Origin: Branchiostoma floridae
Lineage: Eukaryota > Chordata > Leptocardii > Amphioxiformes > Branchiostomatidae
Reading direction: 5' to 3'
Assembly: GCF_000003815.2 (NCBI RefSeq)
Contig: NC_049980.1
Location: 3,118,545-3,182,544 of the forward strand
Length of the DNA stretch: 64,000 nt
Part shown: positions 46,251 to 58,108 of the stretch, piece by piece
Position numbering within the stretch: the stretch's first letter is position 1
How the letters are laid out: each line of letters starts with the position of its first letter
Position numbers and translations under genes: made by a program
Notes under the pieces: generated by a model
The model's database searches: none
Seen by the model: only the letters and a program-made list of their open reading frames with translations
What the model was told of the DNA's origin: nothing

Positions 46251-47325
46251 CATTATCACCGATTAAAACACATACAAACACCAACAAAGTGAACAAAATA
46301 CTGTTTTGACAATAAAGTCCAGTTTAAAAGTGCCGAATACAAAGTTTTTCGGATGCTGAGTTCCCGCGGTTCGGCTCATAGTAAACACTATAGAGCTCGT
46401 CTGTAAAAGTAGCTCATCGTTCAGGCCGGACATACTAACATGTTACAGATTAACTGGTGACACTACTAGTAGAAACCGCTAAATTGAGAAAATCGTAGTT
46501 ATTTCTCATAATCAACACTCTGCAAATATAAATGGCCTTCCGTGTCCATCGTTACCTCGAAATAAAATCATTTTTACACATTCTTCCATGCATCTCTCAT
46601 GAAATGAGTACAAATGCAGGGAATACTTGCCAGCTGTTTAACTACATTTGTAGACAACATGTCGTTCATGGATGTCCCTCTACCAGCAAAACCATGACAG
46701 TCATATCCAGCTTTTAGTCTCTGCAAGCTACCAGACTAACAAATCTCTGGCTTAAGGGAGAGTTTGCTACACAGGGAGTTAAAAAATGTCCACCATACAG
46801 ACTTTTATCTTAGTTATTCTTACCCAATGCATGTAGGAGAATGTTGACCTTGGCGTGGACTGACTCTCCTGGCCAATTATTCCCCTTTATGATTTTTATG
46901 CCATTCTACAGTCCATACCCCCGTAGGAAGGCCTGGTGTACGCTATCCTGCTTTTACGTCCAGTAATATAAAAAAAGGCTGTGTGAGAAACAGTTGTTAA
47001 GCGCACTTACCCATTTTGAAATGCGTCCCTCCTGCCTGTGTTTGGTGTCCCTTTTATCTGCTCTGCCAGACAGAAGAAAAGGTGTCAAAATATTTGTTCA
47101 AGACCACTCTTATCAGTAAGTACAGCTTCAATATATCGCGGGTTAAGTACGTACAACAATGACAGAATATAATAAAGAAGGTTACACTACCCCATATGCC
47201 ATGATGTCATCATACGTTTCTAGGAAACGTTGGATTATAACGTTAACTGCGTAACTCATTAAAAACCAATCTTATTCGTACAGTGACATTATAGGCCAAG
47301 TGTTTGTGTTCTAAAGGTAGCAAAT
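46251..47325. other. No recognised gene
   Basis: Short ORFs without motif support; AT-rich. Confidence 0.35.
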
Positions 47326-47329
47326 TTCG

Positions 47330-47870
47330 TATGGGGGAGGGCGAACTTTTGCCGACAGAACTTTCAGCACCCAGGGTGACAACCCTAGGGTGGTCCGAGG
47401 GCATGCTTCCCTGGGAAAATTTGAACCAGTCTAAAACGCCATTTCCTGCATTTTGAGGGGCACATTTTGCTGCCAGACTATTAGCTAAGTTTGATGGCAA
47501 TTCCGTTAGAAAGACACATGGTTTAAGCAAGCGCAATGCCCCAAAACATTTTCACAATCTCCAGTGCCGAAGACCTGCGAGCTGTCGCAAGGTTGGTCTG
47601 GGGAAATTTTGAAATCTAGACCCTCTGAAACGCTATTTTCTATATTTTGAGGGGAAAATTTTGCTGGCAGTCTATGCTAAATCTAATGCCATTTTTTGTC
47701 AAAGACAGAGAAGTTTGAGGGCGATGGCCCACGCCTCCACAAATTTTCACCATGTCGTTTTGAGCGTCGCAGGAGGCACAAGCCATCGCCAGGGAGGACC
47801 AGACAAAATTTAAATTGATTGTCTGAAACGTCATTTCCTGTATTTGAGGGGAAAGTTATAACTTGAATAT
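47330..47870 (-). repeat. Isolated family-K internal modules
   Basis: Three units contain the GGGAAAATTTGAA/CTGAAACG..ATTTCCTG/TTTTGAGGGG core (47415, 47590, 47815), as inside the K4 and K5 elements, but no K ends were found. Confidence 0.6.
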
Positions 47871-47913
47871 ACTTGCATGTGCAACCCTACATTCCTTTTA
47901 TTTTTTTTCATAA

Positions 47914-48280
47914 GGCCACACCGATTTAATTTCTTGGTTCACGGATTCGCTCGCTCCTACTTTTTGGGGAAAAAAATAAAAATAAAAATTACCACTCAAC
48001 AAATTTTCACCATTAATGAAACCATTCACCAACTTTCTGGTGTAGCAAATTGGCCTTTATATTATAAGCTCCTTAAAGCGTGGGTACAGGTGCTGTTACT
48101 GTACAATAATAGTGTTTTTGTACTTTTTTCAAGCTGAAACCTTTTTTTCTTTATGTTTTGGATTAGCCGTTACCTTTACCCCAACCATTTTACAGTTTTT
48201 ATTTTTATTTTTAGTTCGCCCTCTCGCTCCATATATTTTATGAAAAAATCCGTGAACCAAGAAATTAAATTGGTGTGGCC
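47914..48280. mobile_element. Harbinger-like MITE (367 bp)
   Basis: TIR GGCCACACCGATTTAATTTC and its inverse, with TAA at 47911-47913 and 48281-48283. A shorter relative of 39376-40258. Confidence 0.8.
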
Positions 48281-48283
48281 TAA

Positions 48284-49090
48284 TGTGGATAATGAAAATA
48301 AAAATCCAAAAAATAAGCATTATAATAAATAACTGATAAGCTGGGTGCACTACAGCTGAAAACATCTGCATGGTGCACGTACTAAAGTTGCTCAGGGCTA
48401 TAACTGCTGGGACTTTTACTACAAATCGGGTTTCCCAAGCAAACGACCTAAATCCACAGTCTAATCCTTTTCAAATACTCCATCCTTCACAAGCTGCTGC
48501 CTCCTAAAGACCATTATGGCTTCCAAGTTAACATCTCATAATTAGTGCCCAGGTGTGCTCTAATTTCTCTGACCATTTGTCCAACTCTGCTGTTGCCACT
48601 GGCAACTGTACTGCGCCACTGTACCACAGATCATCCAAAATGATCCCAAGGATCAGTCTTGGTCTTCAGTGCTAAAATACATATGACACATGATATACAT
48701 GTATACATGTACATTGTATATTCTGGTGCAGTTTGAAATCACCCCTCAGCACTAATTAAGTAAGGTGTACAATGCACCCAGTATTTTGTCAGCCTTGTAC
48801 TGTTAATATTATGTTGGAAAGTTTCATAATGCCAGCAAGTGCTGCGGTCACGCCTTTGACCGCTCAAAAGGGCTCCTAGCAGATATTTGGTACTTGCAGT
48901 TTGAAATTGGATAACTATATCGTTGTATCCGTTAGATTTCAAGGACATTTTTTATAGCCTAAGGATTACAAAATTTAATGTGCTTATGGTAGGAAGGAAA
49001 ACATCTGCACATATTGTGTGATCTTTTACGGATTTGGGGGCGTAAATGTTCGTATTTTACCACTAAATCCAATGGAAAGGCCAAATACAG
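48284..49090. other. No recognised gene
   Basis: No exon or element end supported. Confidence 0.4.
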
Positions 49091-49095
49091 GACCT

Positions 49096-49427
49096 CAGGG
49101 CTCGAAATTCATTTTTCGGATTAGGTGGGTGCACCACATAGATTAAAGTAGAATGTCAGAAAAAACATAATTACAAAACTTAATTACAAGCTACTAAATT
49201 CTTAAACAAGTACCATGAGAGACATTTTCATTATTTTTTTAACACTGAGTGACTCACAAGTAGATGTCAAGAATATGGTGTATACTAGACTATACTTTCA
49301 TATCTTTCCATACATAAATCTAAGAAAATATTTGGGTGCACCAGTGCACCCACAGAAAAAAAATTGGGTGCACATCTCCAATTTTGGGTGCACCTTGGTG
49401 CACATGCACCCAGTATTTCGAGCCCTG
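49096..49427. mobile_element. hAT-like MITE with GTGCACCC repeats, copy 2 (332 bp)
   Basis: CAGGGCTCGAAAT/ATTTCGAGCCCTG ends and 5-bp duplication GACCT (49091-49095, 49428-49432). In inverted orientation relative to 23838-24203. Confidence 0.8.
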
Positions 49428-50090
49428 GACCTGAACGGCTAAAAAGAGTCCGAGAGTTTTCTATAGAGAGTACAGGATCTGGAGTACAGTGCTGACCTAA
49501 CAATTAGTAACAAATTGTTTTTTGGAAAACCCTGTTTAGTCCATGCAGACAGGGAAATGGGACGGAAAACCCTGTCCAGTCTGAAAAGCGGGTCTGCAAA
49601 GGAGTTCCTGACAATGCCTAAAGCTAAATTCAGACAGAACTAAACTGATTTTTTCATTCAGTACATTACAGAATTGGAAGCGACACGAATGACCTAAAGG
49701 CGCTGACCTAACTACATTTGTATATCTTTCTGCAAGCAGTGGAAGACGAAGTTTCTATAACGAGTGGGTCAACAGGTTATGTGACGTTATTAGGGCTATA
49801 GACTAGTTTTGTTTTCATCAGTAACATTTGGAAGTTTTTGTGGGTTTTCAGGCCTTTTCAAATAGCTCTTCTTTCCTGGTCGTTAGAGAGGTAGTTCTAA
49901 ATAAAATGTGTTTCGTCTTCCACCGGCTGTTTGGGGCATGTGATGTCTTTATTCTGCTCTGTGAGTAGACTGGTAGAGGCTTAGAGGTTGTGCAAAGACA
50001 TCAACGGCCTAAGACCAAGGTCTTGCCGATTTAACAAACAATATAGGGTCTAAGACCAGAATCTTGGCTATTACAACAAACAATGCAGTG

Positions 50091-50670
50091 TGAAATAGTT
50101 GAACTGTAATTTCCAACACCAAAATTGGACTCACCCAAATTTTCGACTGTACAGCATCAGTCTTTGTCAAGGAATGAACAATGAACCCCTAAAGAACAAA
50201 AGTGTGGTGTCATCTACCACATTAAGTGCCAAGGACAGAACATCTGGGGCCCTTGTACAGAAACCTATATTGGGGAGACTGAGAGATCACTTAAGACCAG
50301 GTTCCTTGAGCACAAACGCAAGAGTTCAAAAACCTCAGAAGTTTCCCAACATATACACATAGAATCGCCGGGTCATTCAGTGTCACTAGACAAAGTTGAA
50401 ATTTTGGACACAGAACCAGACTTTTTCGCCAGAGGGATTAAAGAAGCAATCTACATCCGGGCTCTACAACCATCCCTGAACAGAGACGGTGGGCGCCATA
50501 GACTTCCTGCAACCTATAATCCACTGCTTACTGAGTCACGTGTTCTATCTACATAACGTGACGTCACAACAGCAGTGGATTGTTCATTCCTTGACAAAGA
50601 CTGATGCTGTACAGTCGAAAATTTGGGTGAGTCCAATTTTGGTGTTGGAAATTACAGTTCAACTATTTCA
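50091..50670 (+). mobile_element. Penelope-like element remnant with perfect 90-bp inverted repeats
   Basis: 50091-50180 and 50581-50670 are exact inverse copies (90/90 by eye), bracketing the endonuclease frame. Penelope-like elements commonly have terminal repeats in inverted or direct order. The right arm includes CTGATG..GTCGAAA, faintly like a hammerhead core. Confidence 0.85.
50204..50556 (+). CDS. GIY-YIG endonuclease domain of a Penelope-like element
   Basis: An open frame without local ATG encodes VIYHIKC, then TYIGETERSLKTRFLEHK (GIY-YIG motif with its conserved Arg and following Glu/His region), then FFARGIKEAIYIR and PSLNRDGGRHRLP, ending TAA after VLST. These are the C-terminal blocks of the Penelope RT-endonuclease protein. 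The reverse transcriptase part is missing. Confidence 0.85.
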
Positions 50671-50800
50671 AGAATGACTTGTACCAACACAGATGAACTT
50701 TCAAGTTAAAACAATGCAGTGAATGTACATATACATGTAGTGGTACGGTCTAACATTCCTTGAAAGGAAAATACAATGCAACACGGGCGGGACGGTGGGT

Positions 50801-50910
50801 AAGGGAAAGGCGAGTCCTCCCGACCCAGGCGGGAGATGTCGCTCAGTGAGGTAAAAGGTCGCTTCCTACAGAGAAATTCCACACGATTGCTCTAGTAGCA
50901 ATCCTACCAT
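50801..50910 (+). repeat. ~110-bp repeat, copy 1
   Basis: AAAGGCGAGTCCTCCCGACC through GATTGCTCTAGTAGCAATCC; second copy at 53058-53168. Confidence 0.75.
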
Positions 50911-51264
50911 AATTACTCTTATGTACTCCGAGATGACACAAGGAGAGAGCTACGGGGTTTGGGCATGTGATGGCTTTATTCTGCTCTGTGCGTAGACTGG
51001 TAGAGGCTTAGAGGTTGTGCAAATAAAGACATCAACGACCTAGCCGACCGTAGTGAGGTGGCCCCAAACTGCGTAGCGGAAATGTGTGGAGAAGGGTAGT
51101 GTTGTTATTGTTATTGTAATAAATTAGAGAGAATATAAGGCTACAGTTCAACTTTCAACGAGACAGTCCAGGACTTGTGAAGATCCGCCTGCAGAACGCC
51201 GCTGGGCACTGTTGAACAGCGTAGACTCGGGCTGGAAACAGATGCGTCAGTGCGGTGAATCTAA

Positions 51265-52475
51265 GAGGGTCTGCATGGGGGGTACTGACAACGCTTTACG
51301 CTAAATTCGGGACGGTCGACAACGATTTACGTTAAATTCACGAAGGCAGGCAACGTTTTACGCTAAATTCAGACAGGCTGACAACGGTTTACGCTAAATT
51401 CTGGAAGGCTGGCAACACTCGACAGAGGCGGGGGCGTGCTCCGCAAGAAAGATTGAAATTTTGACTCTCTGAAACACTATTTCTGCATTCTGTAACACTA
51501 TACCTGCATTTTGAAGGGAAATTTTCGCTGGCAAACAAAGCTAAGTTAAATGGCATATCTAATTAAAGAGTCCCAGGGGTTCAGCTTAAGCTTATGAGGG
51601 TGACGCCAGCCAACTTATTTTTGCCACGTCGAGAGCCGAAGGAAAGTCCGGGAAATTTTGAAATCCTGCCCCCTTGAAACGCCAGTGTTTTTTGGCTATT
51701 ATAGAAAACTAAGTGAAATTACATTTCTATCAGTAAAAAATGTGTTTGAGGTTGACACGTCACATCCCCCAGCCATGATACATATTTTTACGAAGTCGAT
51801 GACCGAAGGTGAATAGAGTGGCAAAGGAGATCCGGCTAAATTTTGAAATCTTGACCCTCTGTAAAACGATATTTTGTGCATTTTGGTGGGCAAATTTCTA
51901 TTAGCAAAACAGATCTTCGAGGTTGACACACATCCCCAACATATTTTCAGAATTTCGAGTTCCAAAGGCGCGAGGCGGCACAAGGAGGACCATGGAAATT
52001 TTGAAATCTTGACCCTCTAAAATGATATTTCCTGCATTCTGATGGGCAAATTTTGCTGGCAGACTAAGCTAACTTCAAAAAAAAAAGAAGATTTTTGAGG
52101 GTATATACCATATTTTTACCATGTCGATGACCGAAGGTGAAAGGAGTCGCAAGTGAGGTCCGGCGAAATTTTGAAATCTTGATCCTCTGAAACGCAATTT
52201 CCTGTGTTTTGAAGGACTAAATTTACTGGTAGACTACGTTTCGACTTACGAAATTTGGGAGGCCAGGCTACGATTTACGGGTAATTTTTAGGCTTAATTA
52301 CGCTTTACGTGAAATTTTAGGCTAGATTACGCCTTACGTGAAATACACTGGCTACGCTTTACGGTAAATTTTCCATCCTCACTACGAATTACGTGAAATA
52401 AAATAGCTTACCCTACGAATTACGGGAATTAAAAAGGCCTGCCTACGCCTTACGGAAAAGAGCATGCAGACCCTC
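51265..52475 (+). mobile_element. Family K element, copy K4 (reference copy, 1211 bp)
   Basis: GAGGGTCTGCATG/CATGCAGACCCTC ends with exact ATCTAA duplication (51259-51264, 52476-52481). Left array: four ~30-bp units with ACGCTTTACGCTAAATTC (51288-51415). Middle: five 150-200-bp modules built on GAAATTTTGAAATCTTGACC (51450-52210). Right array: about seven units such as TACGCTTTACGGTAAAT (52230-52455), in the same orientation as the left array. Confidence 0.85.
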
Positions 52476-52594
52476 ATCTAACTTAGTACTGCGAAGTGAG
52501 GTGTCCTGAGATTCTTCAGCACACCGCTGGGGCTGGTTTCCTTGTGTTGTTGATGGTGAAGGAATGCAGAGAAGGAAGTGCCGCTTATGTACGT

Positions 52595-53025
52595 TTACGT
52601 TTGGGTGATAAGGAAGTGCCGTCCGATGATGTTTACGAAGTTGCCGCCGGTGGGAACATGGCTTCCAAGATCACGGGCATCTCGCGAGAACAAAAAGAGC
52701 GCGAAATTTGTTCCAGTTGCCGCTTGGTCTCTGGTTAGACTGTACGGCCCCGACAAGAGCGGGTATGTCCCCCGTGGAATCTGCAAGGTCTTCTGAGTCC
52801 GAGTTCCAGTGACGTGATGTTCCGGAGCTCCGGGTAAAGCGAGCTGTTGATCGTTGTAAGTGGCTAGATCAATGGCGTGGTGCTCAAACAGCTCGCCCGT
52901 CGTGGTGATGCGCTTTATCGGCCAATTCCCTGGGCAATCCGGCGGTCCCACGTTGTTTGCATACAGAATCGTGTGCCTCGGTAGTTCAGACACGCTATAC
53001 ACTAGATAGAAGCTATTGATGACAA
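52595..53025 (-). CDS. Possible last exon of an unidentified protein
   Basis: On the minus strand an acceptor-like TTTCCTGATTTTAG ends at 53026, and an open frame of ~142 codons follows to a stop at 52595. The frame has no ATG at its start, fitting an internal or terminal exon. Composition is gene-like (GC-richer; segments such as NVGPPDCPGNWPIKRITTTG and LQIPRGTYPLL), but I recognise no family. It could instead belong to a decayed element, because ~110-bp repeats lie close by. Confidence 0.4.
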
Positions 53026-53057
53026 CTAAAATCAGGAAATTTTCGGATGAAAAGATA

Positions 53058-53168
53058 AGCGAAAGGCGAGCCCTCCCGACCCAGGCGGCGGATGTCGCTC
53101 AGTGAGGTCAAAGGTTGCTTCATTCAGCAAAATTCCATACGATTGCTCTACTACTAGCAGTCCTAACA
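53058..53168 (+). repeat. ~110-bp repeat, copy 2
   Basis: GAAAGGCGAGCCCTCCCGAC through GATTGCTCTACTACTAGCAG; matches 50801-50910. Confidence 0.75.
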
Positions 53169-53379
53169 TGGTGGACGTTAATTCTAAGTTTGCACAATGT
53201 CGATCTTACCTCATATTTATCTAGTAATGTTAGTTACTTTTCCATTGAGTAACCCTTCTTTAGTTTCTTTAAAAAATATACGCTGTATGTGTCAATAGCC
53301 AAAGAGTAATTTGGCTATTGACACACCTACATGTAGATAAATAAATACATGTAGATGCCAGCCAATCAGAGCTGGTCAC

Positions 53380-53733
53380 ATGACTTTCCTGCCATATACA
53401 TTTTGTACATGTATGTCAGTCTTTGGTCTCTCCCGCCCAAGCCAACATGGTGCGGCTACATACGTCAGTGCTGTATTTTCTACTTGGGCCGAGTTTAGTG
53501 CGGCGCTTGAAGAGTTCCAGGATTCAGCCAACCATGTTGAGCTAAGCATAGTGGCTTCTAAGACGATGGCAAATGAAAATAGGAAGCTGCCGTTGACAAG
53601 TTTCCGGAGATTATGTCTACAGGGCAGCGATGTTAGATCATGTTATATACAATGTACTCCAGCCATGAATGGGGAACAAAATGGCCGGCTTTCCGACCAG
53701 GTCTTGGCCTGTCCGCCAATTTTGATACTGTAA
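53380..53733 (+). CDS. ORF of 117 codons, unidentified
   Basis: The central part (STWAEFSAALEEFQDSANHV followed by a VASKTMANENRKLP stretch) loosely resembles the N-terminal motif of SWIM-zinc-finger/MULE-derived proteins, but this is weak. The ends look non-coding. It may be a single exon or a transposase scrap. Confidence 0.3.
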   Translation: MTFLPYTFCTCMSVFGLSRPSQHGAATYVSAVFSTWAEFSAALEEFQDSANHVELSIVASKTMANENRKLPLTSFRRLCLQGSDVRSCYIQCTPAMNGEQNGRLSDQVLACPPILIL

Positions 53734-54183
53734 CTGGTCATTTTGATAAATGACAAGCCTCAAACTTAGCTTTGTACTGTAGTGGGGTATTGTTTTGCAT
53801 AAATTTCCGTAAAGATGTTTTCAGCACAATGGTCCTATGAATTAAATAAAAAGTAGTGGGGAGGGGGGCAATTACCTTACGCATTATTCAGGTAAAATCC
53901 TCAAGATATGATCAAAGAAACTTTCAAATTGGCCTCGACATCGGTATATGAACTATACGCTAAAAGTGTACCTGCCCTGTAAACTGACTATTGGAGGATC
54001 ACCCTGGCTTGTTCACTGTCTAATTTGCCTAATCTAAAGTTTTGACAAGAACCGCATGCATGTGTAAGGGGACTGGTTGGTATTGACCTTGACTTCAAAG
54101 GCATCCCTTACAGAGTTCGTAGTAAGCTGCACATCTTATGGTGTGTGCGACGAACCAAAGACAAGCAGAAGCCAGAGCTACAT
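53734..54183. other. No recognised gene
   Basis: Nothing supported. Confidence 0.4.
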
Positions 54184-54590
54184 GAGGTCCTGCATGCCTT
54201 TATCCGTTAAGCTTTACAAGCCATTTTAATTCAACGTTAATCGTTACCGACCCGCTCTAATTCAACCTTAAGCATTATTGGTATCCTATCTGTGAAGCGT
54301 TATTGGTCATTTTAATTCAACGTTTATCGTTATTTGTTATCCCGAAGTCAGCGTTAAGCGTTACCAAGAAATTCTTCGTAACAAGCCCCTGAAAATGCCG
54401 GAAATGACGTTTCAAAGGGTCCAGAGGGTCAAAATTTTCTGAGCCTCCCGGGCCTGGGCCTTCGGCGCTGGACATCCAGCGTCGCCCTAAAAAACCTTTT
54501 CACTCATACAGATTTCAGTGTCAAACATAGCTTAGTTTCAGTCAAAATGTACTCTTCGAATGCAGAGGTCTCTGCTGCGGACCTCCCTTG
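54184..54590 (-). mobile_element. Family K fragment, one end only (K6)
   Basis: Starts GAGGTCCTGCATGCC and continues with CCGTTAAGCTTTAC-type units and one module. It aligns with 13889-14330. No matching second end or 6-bp duplication was found. Confidence 0.65.
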
Positions 54591-55273
54591 GAGGGTGAGA
54601 TTGCTGTGACACTGGGTCAATATCAATGACAACATGGTTAATCTCTGTAGCAGTCTGTAGTGTTTTATTCTTGAAAAATATTTTCAATAAGTGTGGCAAT
54701 AAAAATGGCGGACGGTTTTATTGTTTATAAGTATTGATGATTTTTGTTGTAGGTGACTGTTGTATTTCCTTTCGCCTGGCTGTATGTATAAAGATTGCAT
54801 TACGCGATGGATGTTTGTAGCAGCCTAGGGTATTGCTGTTAACAAGCTTAAGAAGGACGGTCTCTTGTGACGAGTGACCATAAATGTTTCTCATTGGTTT
54901 TACAAATGAGGTCCTCATTTGCCAATTGCATATATCCTTAGCTTAACAGTATTAGCCTGATATTTCTCTCTTTATTATGGCTCATAGAATTACATATGGC
55001 ATATTTTTAAGCATTCTAACATGAAAATGCAGTGTATTTATAAACTGCCCTCATCAATCAGGCAAATAAGCCCCTGATTTTCGTGATTAGCATTTGATTA
55101 TGTAAGGCATGTCTGAAGCTATCTACATTCCAAATATCATGAAGATCCGTCAACCGATTCTCGAATTATTCCCCTCAAAAGGGATGATGCAACTACACAT
55201 GCCTTTAGAGCAAAAACCCTCGTGACGCCGTACATGCTGGGTGGGCAAGGGAGTTGGTCTATTCTAACGACCT
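54591..55273. other. No recognised gene
   Basis: AT-rich; a family-2-like stretch (AAGATCCGTCAACC.ATTCT, ~55140) is present, but no gene. Confidence 0.4.
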
Positions 55274-55279
55274 CTAAAC

Positions 55280-56515
55280 GAGGGCCTCCAAGGGGGGGTA
55301 CTGACAACGCTCTACGCTAAATTCGGGAGGGCCGGCTACGTAATACGCTAAATTATGGACGCTTCATTACGCTCTACGCTAAATCACGAAGTTTCCAAAT
55401 GCATTATGCAAATCTTTATTGTCTTTTGGCTGAATTCCACCGACACGTGAAGAGGAGATGTAACAACTTGAACTTATAATTCCATCAACAAGATTCAAAC
55501 AGCTACTTAGACAATATAAAAGCGCCCGACTTGCTGGCCAGAGGCGTAGACAGCAAATTTCTTATGTGACGTAATTTTCAGCACTTGTTGCATCGAAAGC
55601 GGAGGCGCGACAATCCTGGGGGCATCCGGGGGCATGCTTCCCCGGGAATATTGTGAAGTCTTGACCCTCTGAAACACTATTTTCTGCATTTTGAAGGGAA
55701 AATTTTGCTCACAGACTAAGCTAAGTTGAATGGCATTTCAATTAGAAATTCACATGGTTTTAGCTTTAAGCTGTTGAGGACAACGCCCCCAAACATCATT
55801 TTCAGATTTCGAGTGCTGAAACTAGTGAAAGCACAAATTGTCGCAAGGTACGTACGGGAGAATTTTAAAATTTGTACCCTCTGCAACACCATTTCCTGCA
55901 TTTTGAGGGACAAATTTTGCTGGCAGACTATATGCTCAATGTAATGACATTTCTGTCAGAGAGAAGTTTTTGAGGGCGACGAGCGCTGAGGAGTCGTGAG
56001 CGCCGGAGGCCCAAGCCGTCGCACAGAGGCCAAGGCCCGCCCAGAGAAAAATTTGAAATTTTGACCCCCTCAAATGCCATTTCCTGCACATTTTGCTTGT
56101 TTAATAAGCTAAGTTCGGTAAAGAAATTTCTACTAGTTGGGAGGCGACGGTCCCGCAACATATTTTCACCATGTCCACTGCCGAAGGGGTGAGCAAATTG
56201 CAAGGAAGGTCCGGCGAAATTTTGAAATCTGGACCCTTTGAAACGCAATTTCATGCATTTTCACGGGTAAACTTTGCCGGTAGACTAGTTAAGTTGAATG
56301 AAATTTTGATTATGCTTTACGAACAATTCATATGAATTACATTTTACGGTGAAATCCGGTTAGCTTCTACGTAATACGTTAAATTAAAGGGGCCAATACC
56401 GCTCGACGCAAAATGCACCAATTTCGCTCTACATTGAATTCGAGCAGTCCCGCTACGGAGTACGTAGAATTAAAACCGCCGATTACGCTCTACGGAAAAG
56501 GGCTTGGGGGCCCCC
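55280..56515 (+). mobile_element. Family K element, copy K5 (1236 bp, variant ends)
   Basis: Ends GAGGGCCTCCAAGGG and CTTGGGGGCCCCC with exact CTAAAC duplication (55274-55279, 56516-56521). Left array ACGCTCTACGCTAAATTC (55300-55390), modules 55640-56290, right array to CTACGGAAAAGGG. Confidence 0.8.
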
Positions 56516-56521
56516 CTAAAC

Positions 56522-58100
56522 GCTCTAGCATTTATACTTATCATTAAACCCTATGAAATCCACACACAATCTACAAGAACATGTAAGAATAACTACTATT
56601 GAGTTGTCCTGTGCAAGTTACAGATAAATCGACAAAAATGGCATTAAAATTAACTTCCGGTAGAAAAGGCTTTGGCATTAATTTAGTGCCTAAAACATAC
56701 AAAACGTGCCAAATGTTTGGTCACAAACAAAAATCTATGCACCAACATGTTATTTTATGATTATTTTTGTTATATTTTATCAAATATATGAGAAAATCAC
56801 AGGAAAATGGCTTATTAATGTCCTAATTTTGGCGCATGGTGGCATTAAGCTCAATGCAAACGAGATGTCAATCACTGGGGAAAGGTAGCCAGCATTGATA
56901 CCCGGGAGACATCTGTTTATCCACACTGCTGCAGGCACTGGGCACATGCTGACCAGATGTGCCACAAAAACTAAAGGAAACACAGTGAAGAGAGGGTCAT
57001 TCTTCACATTTTACATGAGAAACATTCTTTGGAAAGTCAGCTGGACTTTTCCTGCTGCACAGGCCTCAGGTTTCTTGTTTTACATGGTTCGTTTGAAGAA
57101 AACTGAACATCCAAGTTTTCAACGTTCAGCACAAACATTGTATATTTTGAATGTTAGAAGTAACTTCTCTTCCTGATGGCCCAAAATCACCAGCTAACAA
57201 ATGTAGTCAATTTTAGTGATCATTTTTGACATCGTAAAGCAGTACAAATTTATCTTCGCAATGTTGTGCCACAAAAAGTAAGACACACGACCTGACCCGG
57301 CCCAGGGTATAAAGGATGTGTGTGCCAAGGCCGGTTGATGGATTCCAGATGTAATTTTTGCCCTGGCCAGAGTATCAGTTACACCCGGCTACTTGGGAAT
57401 CCCCTTCGTGGAACGGAAGAATGCAGATTGCGGATAAGCAGGATGCAACTACGCATGCCTTTAAAAATTCCACAGATGCCTGCGGAATTCTGGGAATTCT
57501 TGTCAAACGGACGCACACTATAATGTTAGGTGGAGCCCCTAAGGCATCCGCCAAAAAATACAGTATATAGTAGGTGGAACATTCAACAACATTTACCAGC
57601 GTTGTCGTCGAAATGTGTATCTTGTAAACCCTGCTGCTGGGCTCTGGAGATTGTGCGGCACAAGCATGACTAAGAACAAAGACCGATCTGCTAGACTTGT
57701 TAGAATCAAAAGCAACTAAACTCTGATAAATTTTACGTGGCGATATGACGATAAAACACAGCACAATGTTGCAAATGTTATAAATTTTACCGTGCTGCTG
57801 CGCGCTGTGTTGTTGTTATTGACCCGGCCCGGCCCACCAGCGATTTAATATCATGCCGCGCGGGACTTGTGGCGGTTTGCTGGCTGTATTTTTAGGCATG
57901 AATATATAAATTATAAGCCCATAAACTACAAAATGTAACTGGATTTATATATGTAGGGAACACATATGCACACATGATATTTGGCTTTTGTGACACAGTT
58001 TTCTTGTTTTTGGTTTATAATGGACAGCTTGATAACAAACTGAGTGTGTCAAATTATAGCCTGTAGGCTAATGACACATTGGGTGTCAATAGCCTCGCTC
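56522..58100. other. No recognised gene
   Basis: A 129-codon minus ORF (57375-57764) shows no motif. A run of short ORFs at 56895-57176 is equally unsupported. Confidence 0.35.
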
Positions 58101-58108
58101 TTATATTA

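Larger units (their letters stand above)
49931..51041. repeat. Direct repeats of ~83 bp flanking the Penelope-like copy
   Basis: GGGCATGTGATG.CTTTATTC to AAGACATCAACG.CCTA occurs at 49933-50012 and at 50960-51041, about 1.03 kb apart in the same orientation. Confidence 0.7.

Noticed and set aside
54184-55280. Complete K element from 54184
   Set aside because: No second end or matching CTACAT duplication; treated as a fragment.
57375-57764. 129-codon minus ORF
   Set aside because: Mixed composition, no domain, no splice or Kozak support.
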